Shown here: positions 1-9,900 of the stretch, piece after piece
Position numbering within the stretch: position 1 is the stretch's first letter
Layout of the letters: each line of letters opens with the position of its first letter
NCBI RefSeq assembly: GCF_964355755.1
Contig: NC_092673.1
Coordinates: 29,207,001 to 29,271,000 of the forward strand
DNA: 64,000 nucleotides
Direction of reading: 5' to 3'
From: Antedon mediterranea
Taxonomy: Eukaryota; Echinodermata; Crinoidea; Comatulida; Antedonidae
Made by a program: the position numbers and the translations under genes
The notes under the pieces: generated by a model
Databases searched by the model: none
Told to the model about the DNA's origin: nothing
What the model saw: only the letters and a program-made list of their open reading frames with translations

Positions 1-261
1 ATCCAGGAAGTTGACATATTTTCTCAGAAACACATAATGTACATCAAAATGTTTGTATAATTTATTTTATCTTGGTCTAAGGTGAAGTAAAATCAACTAG
101 ACTTATCAGAAACGTGTATAGTGCACGCACACGCGCGTATACAAACAGCGTAGGCCTACTATTATAATAAAGTACCAGCTACAATATCATCAGTTGTACG
201 CGTGCGTCAATTGTATGCCTCTTTGTGACATCACTTCTGTCGGTATGTTTATTATCTTCAG

Positions 262-350
262 AGCCTGAAATCCGTCAGTTGGGCTGTTCGTCAACAACCA
301 TTCAGAAGTACGACTGTTCCTGGGAAGTTGGTATCAACTATCAAACACAT
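262..350 (+). CDS. Cytokine receptor exon: CxW half of domain D1
   Basis: After a TTCAG acceptor at 257-261 the frame reads PEIRQLGCSSTTIQ then KYDCSWEVG, the spaced Cys plus C-x-W pattern typical of the first cytokine-receptor module. The 3' boundary is unresolved: possible donors are at GTT-G|GTATC (about 330) and GAC|GTCATC (about 354), and neither joins cleanly in phase to the next recognisable exon. Confidence 0.6.
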
Positions 351-3300
351 TATGACGTCATCCAAACAATCCCGTATTTATAAAGATGTTTAAATTAATC
401 AATGATCTGATGATGAAAATGAGAGAGATAAAGTTGATGATAACAATGATTGTCGATTACGAACGTTGAATATGATAATGAATATACGATTAAAAGCAAA
501 AACGGAATATGAAATTATGATGACACGAAAGAAATGAAGATGACGACACGAAAAAAGATGATGATGATGACGACACACAAAAGAGATGATGATGACGACG
601 ACATGACATAGATGATGATAACGACACCGAAAGTGATGATGATAATGATAACGACACGAAAGTGATGATGACGCCACGAAAGTAATGACGAAGGCGGTGA
701 CGATGATGATGATATGATAATGATGATAATGATATTGTTCCCTTTATAAATACTTCTCAATACTTCTCAATTTGATTATTTAAATTTGTATTTTCTTTAT
801 TTCCAATGGCTTGTGAAGACTTCACTTACCTAACAAAATTCCGGAAAGCAATATTATAATTGATAACGGATTGAGACTGTTGGTGAAATTCCGCAACAAA
901 GACTATGGTAACATTGGTAGGCAAACCATCACCTTGAACGCTACCAACCGGTATGGTTCAACCTCCGACTCAGTTGAATATTATCCCAAAGAGCAAGGTA
1001 ATGTACGGAGGTATAGGGGTGACTTGTTATATATTGAGGTGGACATTAAATATATCACCTTATGTTTAATAAGTTCAAGTTTGAAATTCGGATGGAACTT
1101 TCTATATTAATATGTAATTCTTCTCTTCCTTCTCATGTCACTAGGGCGCAACGAAAGGACGTAAGCGCAAGCGCAAGTGAGTTTACCAATCAAACGATAG
1201 ATTATACAAACTGTCGCTTGTCATTGGTCAACTCGCTTGCGTTACGTTTACGTCCTGGCGTTGCGTCCTAGTGAGAACCAGCAAAGGCTGGGGAATACTA
1301 AATTATATAATTTAATGCTGATGGGAGCCCCTTAAAATGCAATTTATATATTAAATCTTTATTTTATTCGTAGCAATCCCGCTGCCTCCTGTAGGGCTAC
1401 AGGTGAAGAGTAAATATCATGATTATATTGAAATGTCATGGGAGAAGCCGAAAGGTGTTATACTTTATAAACACATGTTACTCTACAGACTGCAGTATAA
1501 AGAACCAACAGCAGGGGAATGGAGACAGGTAATGATTGTACTTTCTTTTGGGGGAAGGAGGTTAAAAATAACTAGGAAGGATATCAAGTGAAGAGGGGGG
1601 GGGGGGAGGGGTATCTCTATTGAGGACCAAACCATTAGACTCGCCCTGTCTGTCTGTCTGTAGTTACTTTTTTGTGTTATTAGTCCACCAATCGGCTTTT
1701 CGATTTTTGTCTGAAAATTAAGTTTAAGCTCAAGTAGTATACGTATGAAACGCCATATGTGCCAAAATATTTATCTTTTTACTAATATTAAGTCAAAACT
1801 CTGTCTAGTTTAACCTAGACTACCAAAACATATGTGGTTATTTGTACATGCGCGCATTGTTGTTTACACTTCCAGATACGTGGTCTAAAGAAAAAGAACT
1901 TTAAACTAAGCGATGTGGAACCTTTCACTGAATATGAAATTCAAGTGAGTTCAAAATTCGACAGTTACGAGAACCAATCAGCGGGCTGGAGTGAATGGTC
2001 AACAAAAATATTAACAACTACAGATATGACAGGTAAAATGTTTCTTAAAAAATCCAATAAAAAATCAACTACATCCGACAACCAATCACCAAACATTTTT
2101 TTCTTTGATTTCATTTATCATGAAAACGTTTCAAAATGAAGTGAAAAGATTAGTTTTTTTAAATTAGTTTACTACTTTTACTAGAGCCTGGGCCATCAAA
2201 AACTCTCCGAATGACAACAACCTCCTACACAAATATCACATCTATTCACGTAACCTGGTTACCTCCAACCACGCGTAATGGACCAATCAGCAAGTACTAC
2301 GTACGTTACAAGTTCCCGGGATTAAGTTGGAGTTCAAGATTGCCTGCCAGCGCAACGTGGTTCGATCTAGAAGCCAGATGTAGGCCTACCACCACAGGAC
2401 AGTACTTGGTGAAAGTTGGAATCGCAGCGGTAAACGTAGCACTCGATGGGACCGAGTATATTGGATTGGAAGCATTTGTCAAAAGCTATGTATGTAGTGC
2501 TACAAATACTGACAATGGCGATGACAGTAAGTAAGAAATTGTTTTTCTACCATACTGTTACAACTTTGTTAATGGAGGTACACACCTAATTGGTGACAGT
2601 GGCTTAGGCTTTTGTGCTTTCCTGGCAGCTAGTGACTATGTTTTATATTCTCTTTTGCGTTGTGTTTGTTTAATTTGTTGATTTGTATTATATTTTGTAA
2701 AACGTATCTTTTGCCTGAATGAATAATAATAATAATAATAGCATCTTACCAGAGGAACACACTATAACATACACATTGCACACACTGGAGTTACTAACTG
2801 ACCTAGCCTACGTGTGTAAATGTTCTCAAATGCATTATTTATACATATTGATTTTTATACCCTATATACTTCACTCCCTCCATTTACCATATAAATATAA
2901 AATTGTCATTACTCTAGGTTCCAATGCAAATCAAGAAGACGATGAGTCTGCGCACAAGGGAATTCACACGGCGACCGTTTTAATAGTGGTACTGTGTATG
3001 ATTGCTCTGTCTTTCTTATTTATTTGCATTGTGGTCATATTTTATAAACGGTCTCAAATTAATGCCAATCCTAAAATCGAATGGCGATTTATGCATTTGG
3101 TAAGTAGAAACGTTGTACGTTATCATCAAATTGTACGTTACGGTATATTACGCGTTATTTCAATTCAATTCAATCTTATCTTTTATTTCGGAATCTCTGG
3201 TCCATAGAAAGTAAAATTTAAAATAAACAAGACTGTACTAATTACTACTACTCATCTCAGGATGGCATTCCACCTGACTTCACTTCTGACCTATAGGGCT

Positions 3301-4015
3301 TGTTAAAACAGGCTTAGTTATTTACACGGGTAAATTTGTTTAAATGGCACAGTTATCGCTAATTTGGTAGATAGAGGTCATCCGAGCTACCCTGGTAGTT
3401 CGGGTGCTAACTAAGCCTGGAGCTTAACTCACTGCTGTTCCTACTCCACACCTTTAGTTAAAAATCAGACTCTCTACGCTTTGTTCACTCGCGGAAGCAA
3501 CGCAAAAATGACTTTGGATGACATGTCGTGTGATTGGTCAATGGTGGGCTTACGTCATCCTTGCGTTGCGTCCAAGATAACCCATCGCTTGTTATTTTGC
3601 GTTTCGCTTGGTCGTTGCGTTGCGCAATGTCTTCTTAAAAAACAAAATACGGAGAATAAGTGATAGTTTAGTAGTCGTATTTACAAATTATAATAAAAAA
3701 AAACCTATTACATTGTTTTCATAGGACGGGCCAAGTCCGCAGCAAACCGACATTGAAATATTTGATGAATTACCGAGACGACGACTAAGCGATCTCATGG
3801 ACACGCGCCTAAACGATTTGAGTTTACCGCACTCTTCTTCGGGGATAGGAACAAGTGAATGCATCAGCGCTTTAAATGAAGACTTTGATGAAGAAAAACA
3901 CTCAGAAAGTAGCTACGACGATCATGAAGAGCAGCCACATAAAGAGTCCAACAAAAAGAAAGATGAATGGCCGGTTGCTGAAGATTTTAGTTACGTTACG
4001 ACGAGTGGATTTTAA
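262..4015 (+). CDS. Class I cytokine receptor, gp130 (IL6ST)-like; 5' end outside window
   Basis: Single-pass cell-surface receptor of the class I cytokine receptor family, expected to signal through bound JAK kinases. Exons read: about 262-350 (CxW half-domain, boundaries uncertain), about 819-997, 1374-1528, 1876-2032, 2185-2526, 2918-3099 and 3725-4015 (stop TAA 4013-4015). From 997 onward every join agrees in phase. Domains in order: first cytokine-receptor module (GCSSTTIQKYDCSW), second module ending in the WSEWS signature, an extra FN3 domain, one membrane helix, and a tail of about 100 residues. The tail holds SSGIGTSECISA and ends FSYVTTSGF; both resemble segments of vertebrate gp130 as I recall them. 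No YxxQ STAT3-type site is visible. The signal peptide and start codon lie upstream of the window. Class I receptor is firm; the gp130 affinity is inferred from the tail motifs. Confidence 0.85.
400..735. repeat. GAT/GACGAC-rich imperfect tandem repeat in receptor intron
   Basis: A purine-rich stretch of GATGAT and GACGACACGAAA-type units. It produces meaningless His- and Ser-rich open frames on the minus strand and is a microsatellite-like intron tract. Confidence 0.85.
819..997 (+). CDS. Cytokine receptor exon: second half of D1
   Basis: The frame reads LRLLVKFRNKDYG, then TITLNATNRYGSTSD, the strand pattern that closes the first cytokine-receptor module (compare the A-x-N-x-x-G pattern of gp130). 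The donor CAAG|GTAATG at 997/998 is clear and leaves one base, which joins in phase to 1374. The acceptor at 817-818 is the best candidate but is uncertain. Confidence 0.65.
1138..1280. mobile_element. MITE-2 copy A (receptor intron)
   Basis: Inverted-repeat element: GGGCGCAACGAAAGGACG to CGTCCTGGCGTTGCGTCC, with central ACCAATCAAACGATAG and CATTGGTCAACTCGC. Confidence 0.85.
1374..1528 (+). CDS. Cytokine receptor exon: first half of D2
   Basis: Acceptor TTCGTAG (to 1373) and donor GACAG|GTAATG. It encodes a Pro-rich linker (IPLPPVGLQV) and the start of the second module (YIEMSWEKPKG, LLYRLQYK). Phase-consistent on both sides. Confidence 0.8.
1876..2032 (+). CDS. Cytokine receptor exon with WSEWS box
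   Basis: Acceptor CTTCCAG, donor GACAG|GTAAAA. It encodes PFTEYEIQVSSKF followed by SAGWSEWSTK. WSEWS is the exact WSxWS signature of class I cytokine receptors and sits at the expected end of module D2. Confidence 0.9.
2185..2526 (+). CDS. Cytokine receptor exon: membrane-proximal FN3 domain
   Basis: One phase 1-1 exon encodes a whole FN3 domain (SIHVTWLPPTTRNGPISKYY, then YLVKVGIAAVN). gp130 has three FN3 repeats after its cytokine module; only one is seen here. Confidence 0.8.
2918..3099 (+). CDS. Cytokine receptor exon: transmembrane segment
   Basis: Acceptor ACTCTAG and donor TTTG|GTAAGT. An acidic stalk (NQEDDESAHKG) precedes about 25 hydrophobic residues (ATVLIVVLCMIALSFLFICI) and a basic stop-transfer YKRSQ. 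The following EWRFMHL, continuing into DGPSPQQ of the next exon, is a candidate box 1 JAK-binding region. Confidence 0.85.
3478..3632. mobile_element. MITE-2 divergent copy B (receptor intron)
   Basis: GTGATTGGTCAATGG and CTTGCGTTGCGTCCAAGA are recognisable. Confidence 0.65.
3725..4015 (+). CDS. Cytokine receptor terminal exon: cytoplasmic tail
   Basis: Phase-0 exon. It encodes DGPSPQQTDIEIFDELPRRR (possible box 1/box 2), then LPHSSSGIGTSECISA, an acidic Ser-rich stretch, and the C-terminus EDFSYVTTSGF. The only tyrosines are in SSYDDHEE and FSYVTT. The stop is at 4013-4015, and AATAAA-like signals follow near 4300-4345. Confidence 0.85.
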   Translation, partial: DGPSPQQTDIEIFDELPRRRLSDLMDTRLNDLSLPHSSSGIGTSECISALNEDFDEEKHSESSYDDHEEQPHKESNKKKDEWPVAEDFSYVTTSGF

Positions 4016-4716
4016 TGTAGGCTACGAACTAAATATACGATTTCGAATTAGTATCTGCCGTCTAATTCTTTGGTTCCCGTACTATCAAACCGTCGCTTGT
4101 GATTGGTCAATCCCATGCGTTGCGTCACGTCTGCGTTGCGTCTCTAGAGTGGGAACCATGTTTTAAGAAAGATACCCCCATACTCCGAGCGAAAAGTCGA
4201 ACAACTACAGATTAGATTTTGTACATTTCTATATATAGTAGGCCTACTGTAGAATAATAAGTGTGCACTTTTAGTTTAGTTGACATTTTATTTAGATTGT
4301 ATAATAAATAATACTATATGTATGTCTTGATTGTATAATAAAAAATAGTAGCCCAAAATTTCAAATAAACGGTGTGGTTTATTTTAATTAGCTGACTTAC
4401 CTGTATGGAGATAGAACAACAATAATTGATGTGGTAGTATTTCAATGTTTTGAAAATTGTTGTTAAATATTAATTTAATTCGTATTATCTGAGGAAAACA
4501 GGTTAACTTCAATTTATAATTTTTAGAACAAAAACAAATTCAATCTGCTGCCACCTATGTTATCTCAAATCATTTAGCTGCGGTATTAAATATCGAACAA
4601 ACAAGTCACAAAATGATAAAGGTCAAAGTTTAAACGAGGAAACAAAAGTGGTACTTACGGAGTACTTACTCATTTTTCTCTTAGCAAACTTCGCTTTAAT
4701 TATCGAATTTATCAAA
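4016..4716. other. Receptor 3' UTR and spacer to ZDHHC24-like gene
   Basis: It holds a MITE-2 fragment (4069-4165), several AATAAA/ATAATAAA strings at about 4300-4345 suited to receptor polyadenylation, and AT-rich sequence. An upstream in-frame GTG at 4648 exists, but I see no further coding evidence. Confidence 0.6.
4069..4165. mobile_element. MITE-2 copy C (receptor 3' flank)
   Basis: TTGGTTCCCGTACTATCAAAC to GCGTTGCGTCTCTAGAGTGG then GAACCATG. Confidence 0.75.
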
Positions 4717-5559
4717 ATGGATAAAAGAAAGTGGCAAAGTATTGTTCCTCGCCGAAAAACTGATCAGCTAGCTGTTGTATTTGTGATAACTGAGCTTTTC
4801 GTTGAGATTTATTTCGAATTATTTATCATTCTTCCCGAGCTCTACCCAACTCCAACTGTTGCAATGTATCTACATGTGTGTTTAGGATTTTACCTCCTGT
4901 TTAATACGCTTGGAAATTTGATTCTTGCAATAGTTGTAGATACTTCGACTGGAACTGAAATTCTACCTGCAGTGCTGCACCCTGGATGGCAATATTGTTA
5001 CACCTGTATGCAAAACTCCCCGCCGCGAGCTGTACACTGTTTTATGTGCGGAAAATGCGTCATGAAAAGGGAGCATCATTGCGTATTCTTAGGGAAATGC
5101 GTTGGAATACGTAATCACCGCTATTATATGATGACCGTGTTCTACTTGGCTGTTGGTTCGTTGTATGCTAACTTTATGAATATGGACTACGCCTGGAACC
5201 TGCTTGGAGGGTTTAGCTTAAAGACAGGCCTAGCAATGATTGCTCCAATTCTTGGCTGGATGTTTGGTGTAACAGAATCTATATCTTTCTTCATATCATT
5301 TCAGTGTGGCACTTGCATTTTATCTTGTTTTATGTTCTTTACGTTGTTGATTTTTCATGTAATGTTAATTTATAGAGGGCAGGTTACATATGAGTGGCGA
5401 CACGGAATTAAAGAATACGATCTTGGATGGAAGCATAACTTTCTTGAAGTTTTTGGAGCACGATGGTATCTTGTATGGCTGTTCCCAACAATCTCATCCC
5501 CATTGCCATGTGATGGAATTACTTATAAAAAGCGTAACGAGAACATTAAAGATATTTGA
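4717..5559 (+). CDS. ZDHHC24: ZDHHC24-like palmitoyltransferase with EHHC motif
   Basis: Intronless ORF of 280 codons from ATG 4717 (A at -3), close to the roughly 284 residues of vertebrate ZDHHC24. DHHC enzymes are multipass Golgi/ER membrane proteins that transfer palmitate from acyl-CoA to protein cysteines. The zinc-binding cysteine-rich domain is visible at about residues 94-130 (CYTCMQNSPPR, HCFMCGKC, REHHCVFLGKCVG), flanked by two hydrophobic helices on the N-terminal side and two or three on the C-terminal side. The CVFLGKCVG stretch after the active site resembles ZDHHC24 rather than the usual CPWVNNCVG. The first residue of the catalytic tetrad is Glu instead of Asp (residue 119); the nucleophile Cys122 is kept. 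A VTYEW motif follows the last helix, where TTxE is usual. An in-frame GTG at 4648 would add a hydrophobic extension, but ATG 4717 fits the family length better. Convergent with factor B downstream. Confidence 0.85.
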   Translation: MDKRKWQSIVPRRKTDQLAVVFVITELFVEIYFELFIILPELYPTPTVAMYLHVCLGFYLLFNTLGNLILAIVVDTSTGTEILPAVLHPGWQYCYTCMQNSPPRAVHCFMCGKCVMKREHHCVFLGKCVGIRNHRYYMMTVFYLAVGSLYANFMNMDYAWNLLGGFSLKTGLAMIAPILGWMFGVTESISFFISFQCGTCILSCFMFFTLLIFHVMLIYRGQVTYEWRHGIKEYDLGWKHNFLEVFGARWYLVWLFPTISSPLPCDGITYKKRNENIKDI

Positions 5560-6595
5560 AACTCTTCTTTAACCACTTTATTTTAATCATAAATTATTAC
5601 ATTGTGTTATCTGTTATTCTTATGTCAAATTAATGGTTTTATAATATCATATGCAACTTAGCTAGCCTAGTAAGTGTAGTTTTGTGCCGTACAAAGTATC
5701 CATTCTTATTTCAAATCACATTCTCTTGTGCAATTATTTCATTGTGTACCTTATTGAATGTTTGTGATTATTTTTGGTTGTTGCTTTTATTCGGATCATG
5801 TTTACCTCCAAAGATATTGACCAAGAAATCAACCCACCTTTTTAAGTAAAATCAAATTTAAATATTTAAGGCATAATCTTGGATATTGATAGAGTTTGTA
5901 AATTTTTTATGTATTTTTTTGCAATATAATAGTACAGTATAATACTTTGACTATATTTGAATTATTGGAAATTTTCAGGAAAATATATTATCCATTGTAA
6001 AAAATATCCATTTTATATATCGTGGCAAAAAGAAATAAATTATTTAAATCTCAGTTTTAAATATTGAATTATAAGTTTACTGCAAAATACTATTTTATAA
6101 TTAATTGTTTAAAGGAAGACAAATTCAATGGTGGTTATTAGGTGTGTTTGTTAAATGGACGACCTTGCTTAAATGATAGCCAAGTTTTAATATCATGTAC
6201 AGAATCATTTCAAAACTAAATAAATGAAGATTTGATGTATTTCAAAAGAAGAAACCTATTTAGCATTTGTTGCCTGCCCCATGGACTATAAATTCATTAT
6301 CATCAATAGTATACTGTACCAAATACATAAATAACATTGATATGAAAGCTTCGTTCCCACTTGGACGGAAGGAAGTAGGCGCAGTTTCGATGATCAAATT
6401 ACTTGAGCTTGATTTGCATTAAACCAAACGCAATGCAATTGACGATCAGATGATCCATTGTATTGTGCTTGCGTTGCATCCAAGAGGAAACAAGCTTACA
6501 TATGAAACATTATTTAGAATGTATAGCATTTATAGATATTTTGGCCATTGCTAGTAGTGCGAGTACATATTGGTAAATTCAATAAGTATATAAAC
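5560..6595. other. Intergenic: 3' UTRs of ZDHHC24-like and factor B genes
   Basis: AT-rich sequence between convergent genes. It contains poly(A)-type signals and one MITE-2 copy at 6346-6498. No coding potential seen. Confidence 0.6.
6346..6498. mobile_element. MITE-2 copy D (between ZDHHC24 and factor B)
   Basis: AAGCTTCGTTCCCACTTGG to CTTGCGTTGCATCCAAGAGG then AAACAAGCTTA. Confidence 0.8.
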
Positions 6596-6957
6596 TTACA
6601 GCCCAGTTTTCTCTTTAATCCAACTACGTAACTTGGGCACATGTGTGTAATAGCCATACTGGCCTGCAACTCCACATTCTCTACCCCAGCTGACCACACC
6701 CACCACCTCATACCTAACTTCACCATTGGAGTCTATCCCTCGAACAACAGGACCACCTGAGTCCCCTTGGCAGGCATCTTTTCCCGCTTCTCCTCCTGCA
6801 CAAAACATACGGCTGCTAAATTGGCCCTGAACACCTTCATTACAGTCATCGTATGATTGCGTGCCTATGATCAACTCCTGTAGTTTGGCATTTATGTTCA
6901 CTTCCTCAGTTCTTCCCCACCCTGTCACTGTAACTTTTCCTCCCTCCAGTTTATACT
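6596..6957 (-). CDS. Bf: Factor B exon 14: catalytic Ser and C-terminus
   Basis: [28 protein letters not shown] and [20 protein letters not shown] end in WIKEKTGL and a TAA at 6598-6596. Confidence 0.95.
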
Positions 6958-9900
6958 CTAACGAATAAACGATTAAATGAATGAACGAATAAATAAATGA
7001 ACGAACGATAATAGTGAATAGTAATATCATGGTTCCAGGTAAAATTAAAAAAATTTCCAAAATCACAATTTTTTGGATAAAAATGTGCTGTTTTGAGAAT
7101 TCATGCAATAATCATTACAATGCAGGGTGGAATTTTTCCACAAATATTTAAATTAAATTTAGCATACAGTAATCTACTGCAGCTAGCTCTACTCTGTTGC
7201 AGCCGAGACTGTGAACTCCTTCACAAATCGGCTCGAGTTCGAGTAATAAAGGTGCCCTAAAGATTGGTTCCCACAAAAGAGGCATCGCGAGGACATAATG
7301 CAATACAAGTGATTTGACCAATGGCAATCGATGGATTATCCGAACAGTCGATTGTCATTGGTCAAATCGCTTGCGTTGCGCGTACATCCTTGCGAACGTA
7401 TCTAGTGGGAACCACGCTTAACAACCTGTCCTTGCATCAAGTATTAAAGTAATAGGCTCACCTGTATTTAGATTTGTATCTGTTACGTCAGGCAGACAGG
7501 CAGTGCGAATCCTGGGTGAAAGGTAGGCAGGAGCGTTTAATTTAAGCAAAGCGACGTCGTAGTCAAATACGGGAGACTGATGAGTGTCGTAATTCTCATG
7601 TTTTATCATTCTTTCAATACCATAAGATTGTGAACTTCCGATATCTGCTACCAAGTCGGTCAAACCTTTAAAAAATAACAGTACTTGTATTTATCAAATC
7701 TTTGAATATCTATGATAGAGAAGTAAATATTTTAGTTTCACATTTATGGTATTTGTTACCAACCATGTCACTAACGTAACGATCAATTATTAATTAAATT
7801 ATTAAGGAAACACGTAAACCCTTAACTTCAATGTTATTTTGCAACGTGCGAGCTGCTTCGTCTAGTTCGTAAACAAATTGATTTTCGCAACCATAAATAT
7901 TAGGAAAAACCTCAAACTCGGTTCCTTAAAGATATATTGTCCCCTAAAAAAATAGGGTTTTTTTTCCGAATTGTTAGTTGAATATGCCATTTTAATGTCA
8001 CGTAATAGTTATTCACTTTGACCAAAAACTGGATAGAAACAAAAGTTATTTACTTTAAAAAAATGTAATTCAAAGTAAAAAATGCTTAAATTGTTTGTCA
8101 GACAATGGTTTTTGGTTAAAATTACCCATTTCTCTTGTCTTTTTATAAGTGAAATAATTATTTTCTTATTTTTTTTTTCTACAAAAGCGAATAACCTAAT
8201 TTAAATAAAACTGCAATTAATTTTATTAATCTTAATTTTTCAGGTTTTTTGGGGACAATATACCTCTAACTTAACCACAAACAGGAACCACGAACTACTA
8301 AAGTTTCAGGTTTTATTTTTTGACATTTACAGAATTGAGAATACTAGTGTATAACTAAAATCTGTTGTTGCGGTATGATTAAGTTGTTAAAGATATATTG
8401 TTTTCTGAAAAATATTTTTTTTTTCCATTTTTTGTCATTGACAATGCCATTTTAATGTTCCATATTAGTTAATCACTTTGACCAAAAATTGGATTAAACA
8501 AAGTATCTACCCAACCTGAAAAAAATGTATTTTAAATATTTCTCTGCTATGGATGAGTTTTGTTGGGTTCATTTAGTTGTTAAAAATATTTTTATACAGT
8601 AATTTATAAACATCTGCAATTAGGTTTATAAACTACCCTGCTGGTGACGAATACTGCGAAGCCCTTCACATTCAGCAACATATGCATTGGCAGATAATTG
8701 GTGATCAGTTACCAATTCTAAATTTAAAATAGTTCTAAATTTGTACTATGACGATAATGTGACATTATTGTGTATCACGTGTTACCTAAATAAGCTGTTG
8801 TTGTCTGCCAGTCTTTTCCTTGAGCTATGCCTGCCACAGGATTCCTGTCAAAGCAATGAGCTGCTGTCAAAATCCATTCATCTGAAATCAATGTACCGCC
8901 ACAGAAAAAGTCTTGGTTATTCTAAGAAATAAAGAATAACAACTGTCAATTTCTTAAATTATCGAAAAATGAAGACGTAAACAAAAAATCAAAATAGATT
9001 GAAGAACTGAAGAATATGAGGCAAAAACAGCAACGACTCATGAAAAAAATAAAATTACTACAGAAATACGGTTTCTATATTGTCAATTAGCGTTGCTGCT
9101 CCAAACTAGTGACCATAAGTTGGACCAGAAACATGAATTGTGTTGACCGAGATTGAGAAGGTTGTAGGCCCCTACAGTTATTTAGTGTAACAAATAATAA
9201 ATGAATGAAACAAAAGAAGGTCATAGCGAGTTAAGCTCTGTCCACACTGTCAAAATTTATGATGTGATGTGCTTGAACATGATGATGCCATATCACTACC
9301 ATATTTGGTTTGAAAGAGTAGACAGGGCTTTAGACGGCCTACATCATTCCAATAAGTTTTTCTTAGTATAGATTATTTGATTGGACTTACAATACCAGTC
9401 TCTTCATAGAATGCAACCTGCCATGGCCAGGCGCCATCGTTAGCATCATTCCCGCCAAAAATTCTGCCAAGTGATTTGACGTTGCTACCGCCAATACCAC
9501 ATGAACTATAATCTAAAAATGTATTTTGAGTTATTACACACGTTCCAACAGTTTAATACAACTGAATTATCATGATTATTCTAAGCATGAACATTAATTT
9601 AATTCGCCAACATTCTTATTACTCTGATGTTCTATTCTTTTCATTTCATACTTTTTTCCCAGCTGTCGAATTAAAAAGTCATTCTGAATGCTCATATGCT
9701 TCTGAGCATGTGCAGAATTACTTTATTACGGCCACAAATGATCAATATTTTATTTAGGACTTTATGTACATGAATGCAAATGACGTACCGTATTCCTCAC
9801 TGACAATCGCATGGGCCAATTCCTCTAAATCTGGGTAATTTCCAAGATGAAAATAATACTCGCTGTTTGGAGTATTCGCAATATCACGAAGTTCCTCTTT

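Noticed and set aside
399-760. His- and Ser-rich open frames on the minus strand
   Set aside because: Translation of a GAT/GAC microsatellite inside the receptor intron; no start context or family similarity.
4648-4716. Upstream GTG-initiated extension of the ZDHHC24-like ORF
   Set aside because: Nuclear animal genes rarely start at GTG; ATG 4717 gives the family length.
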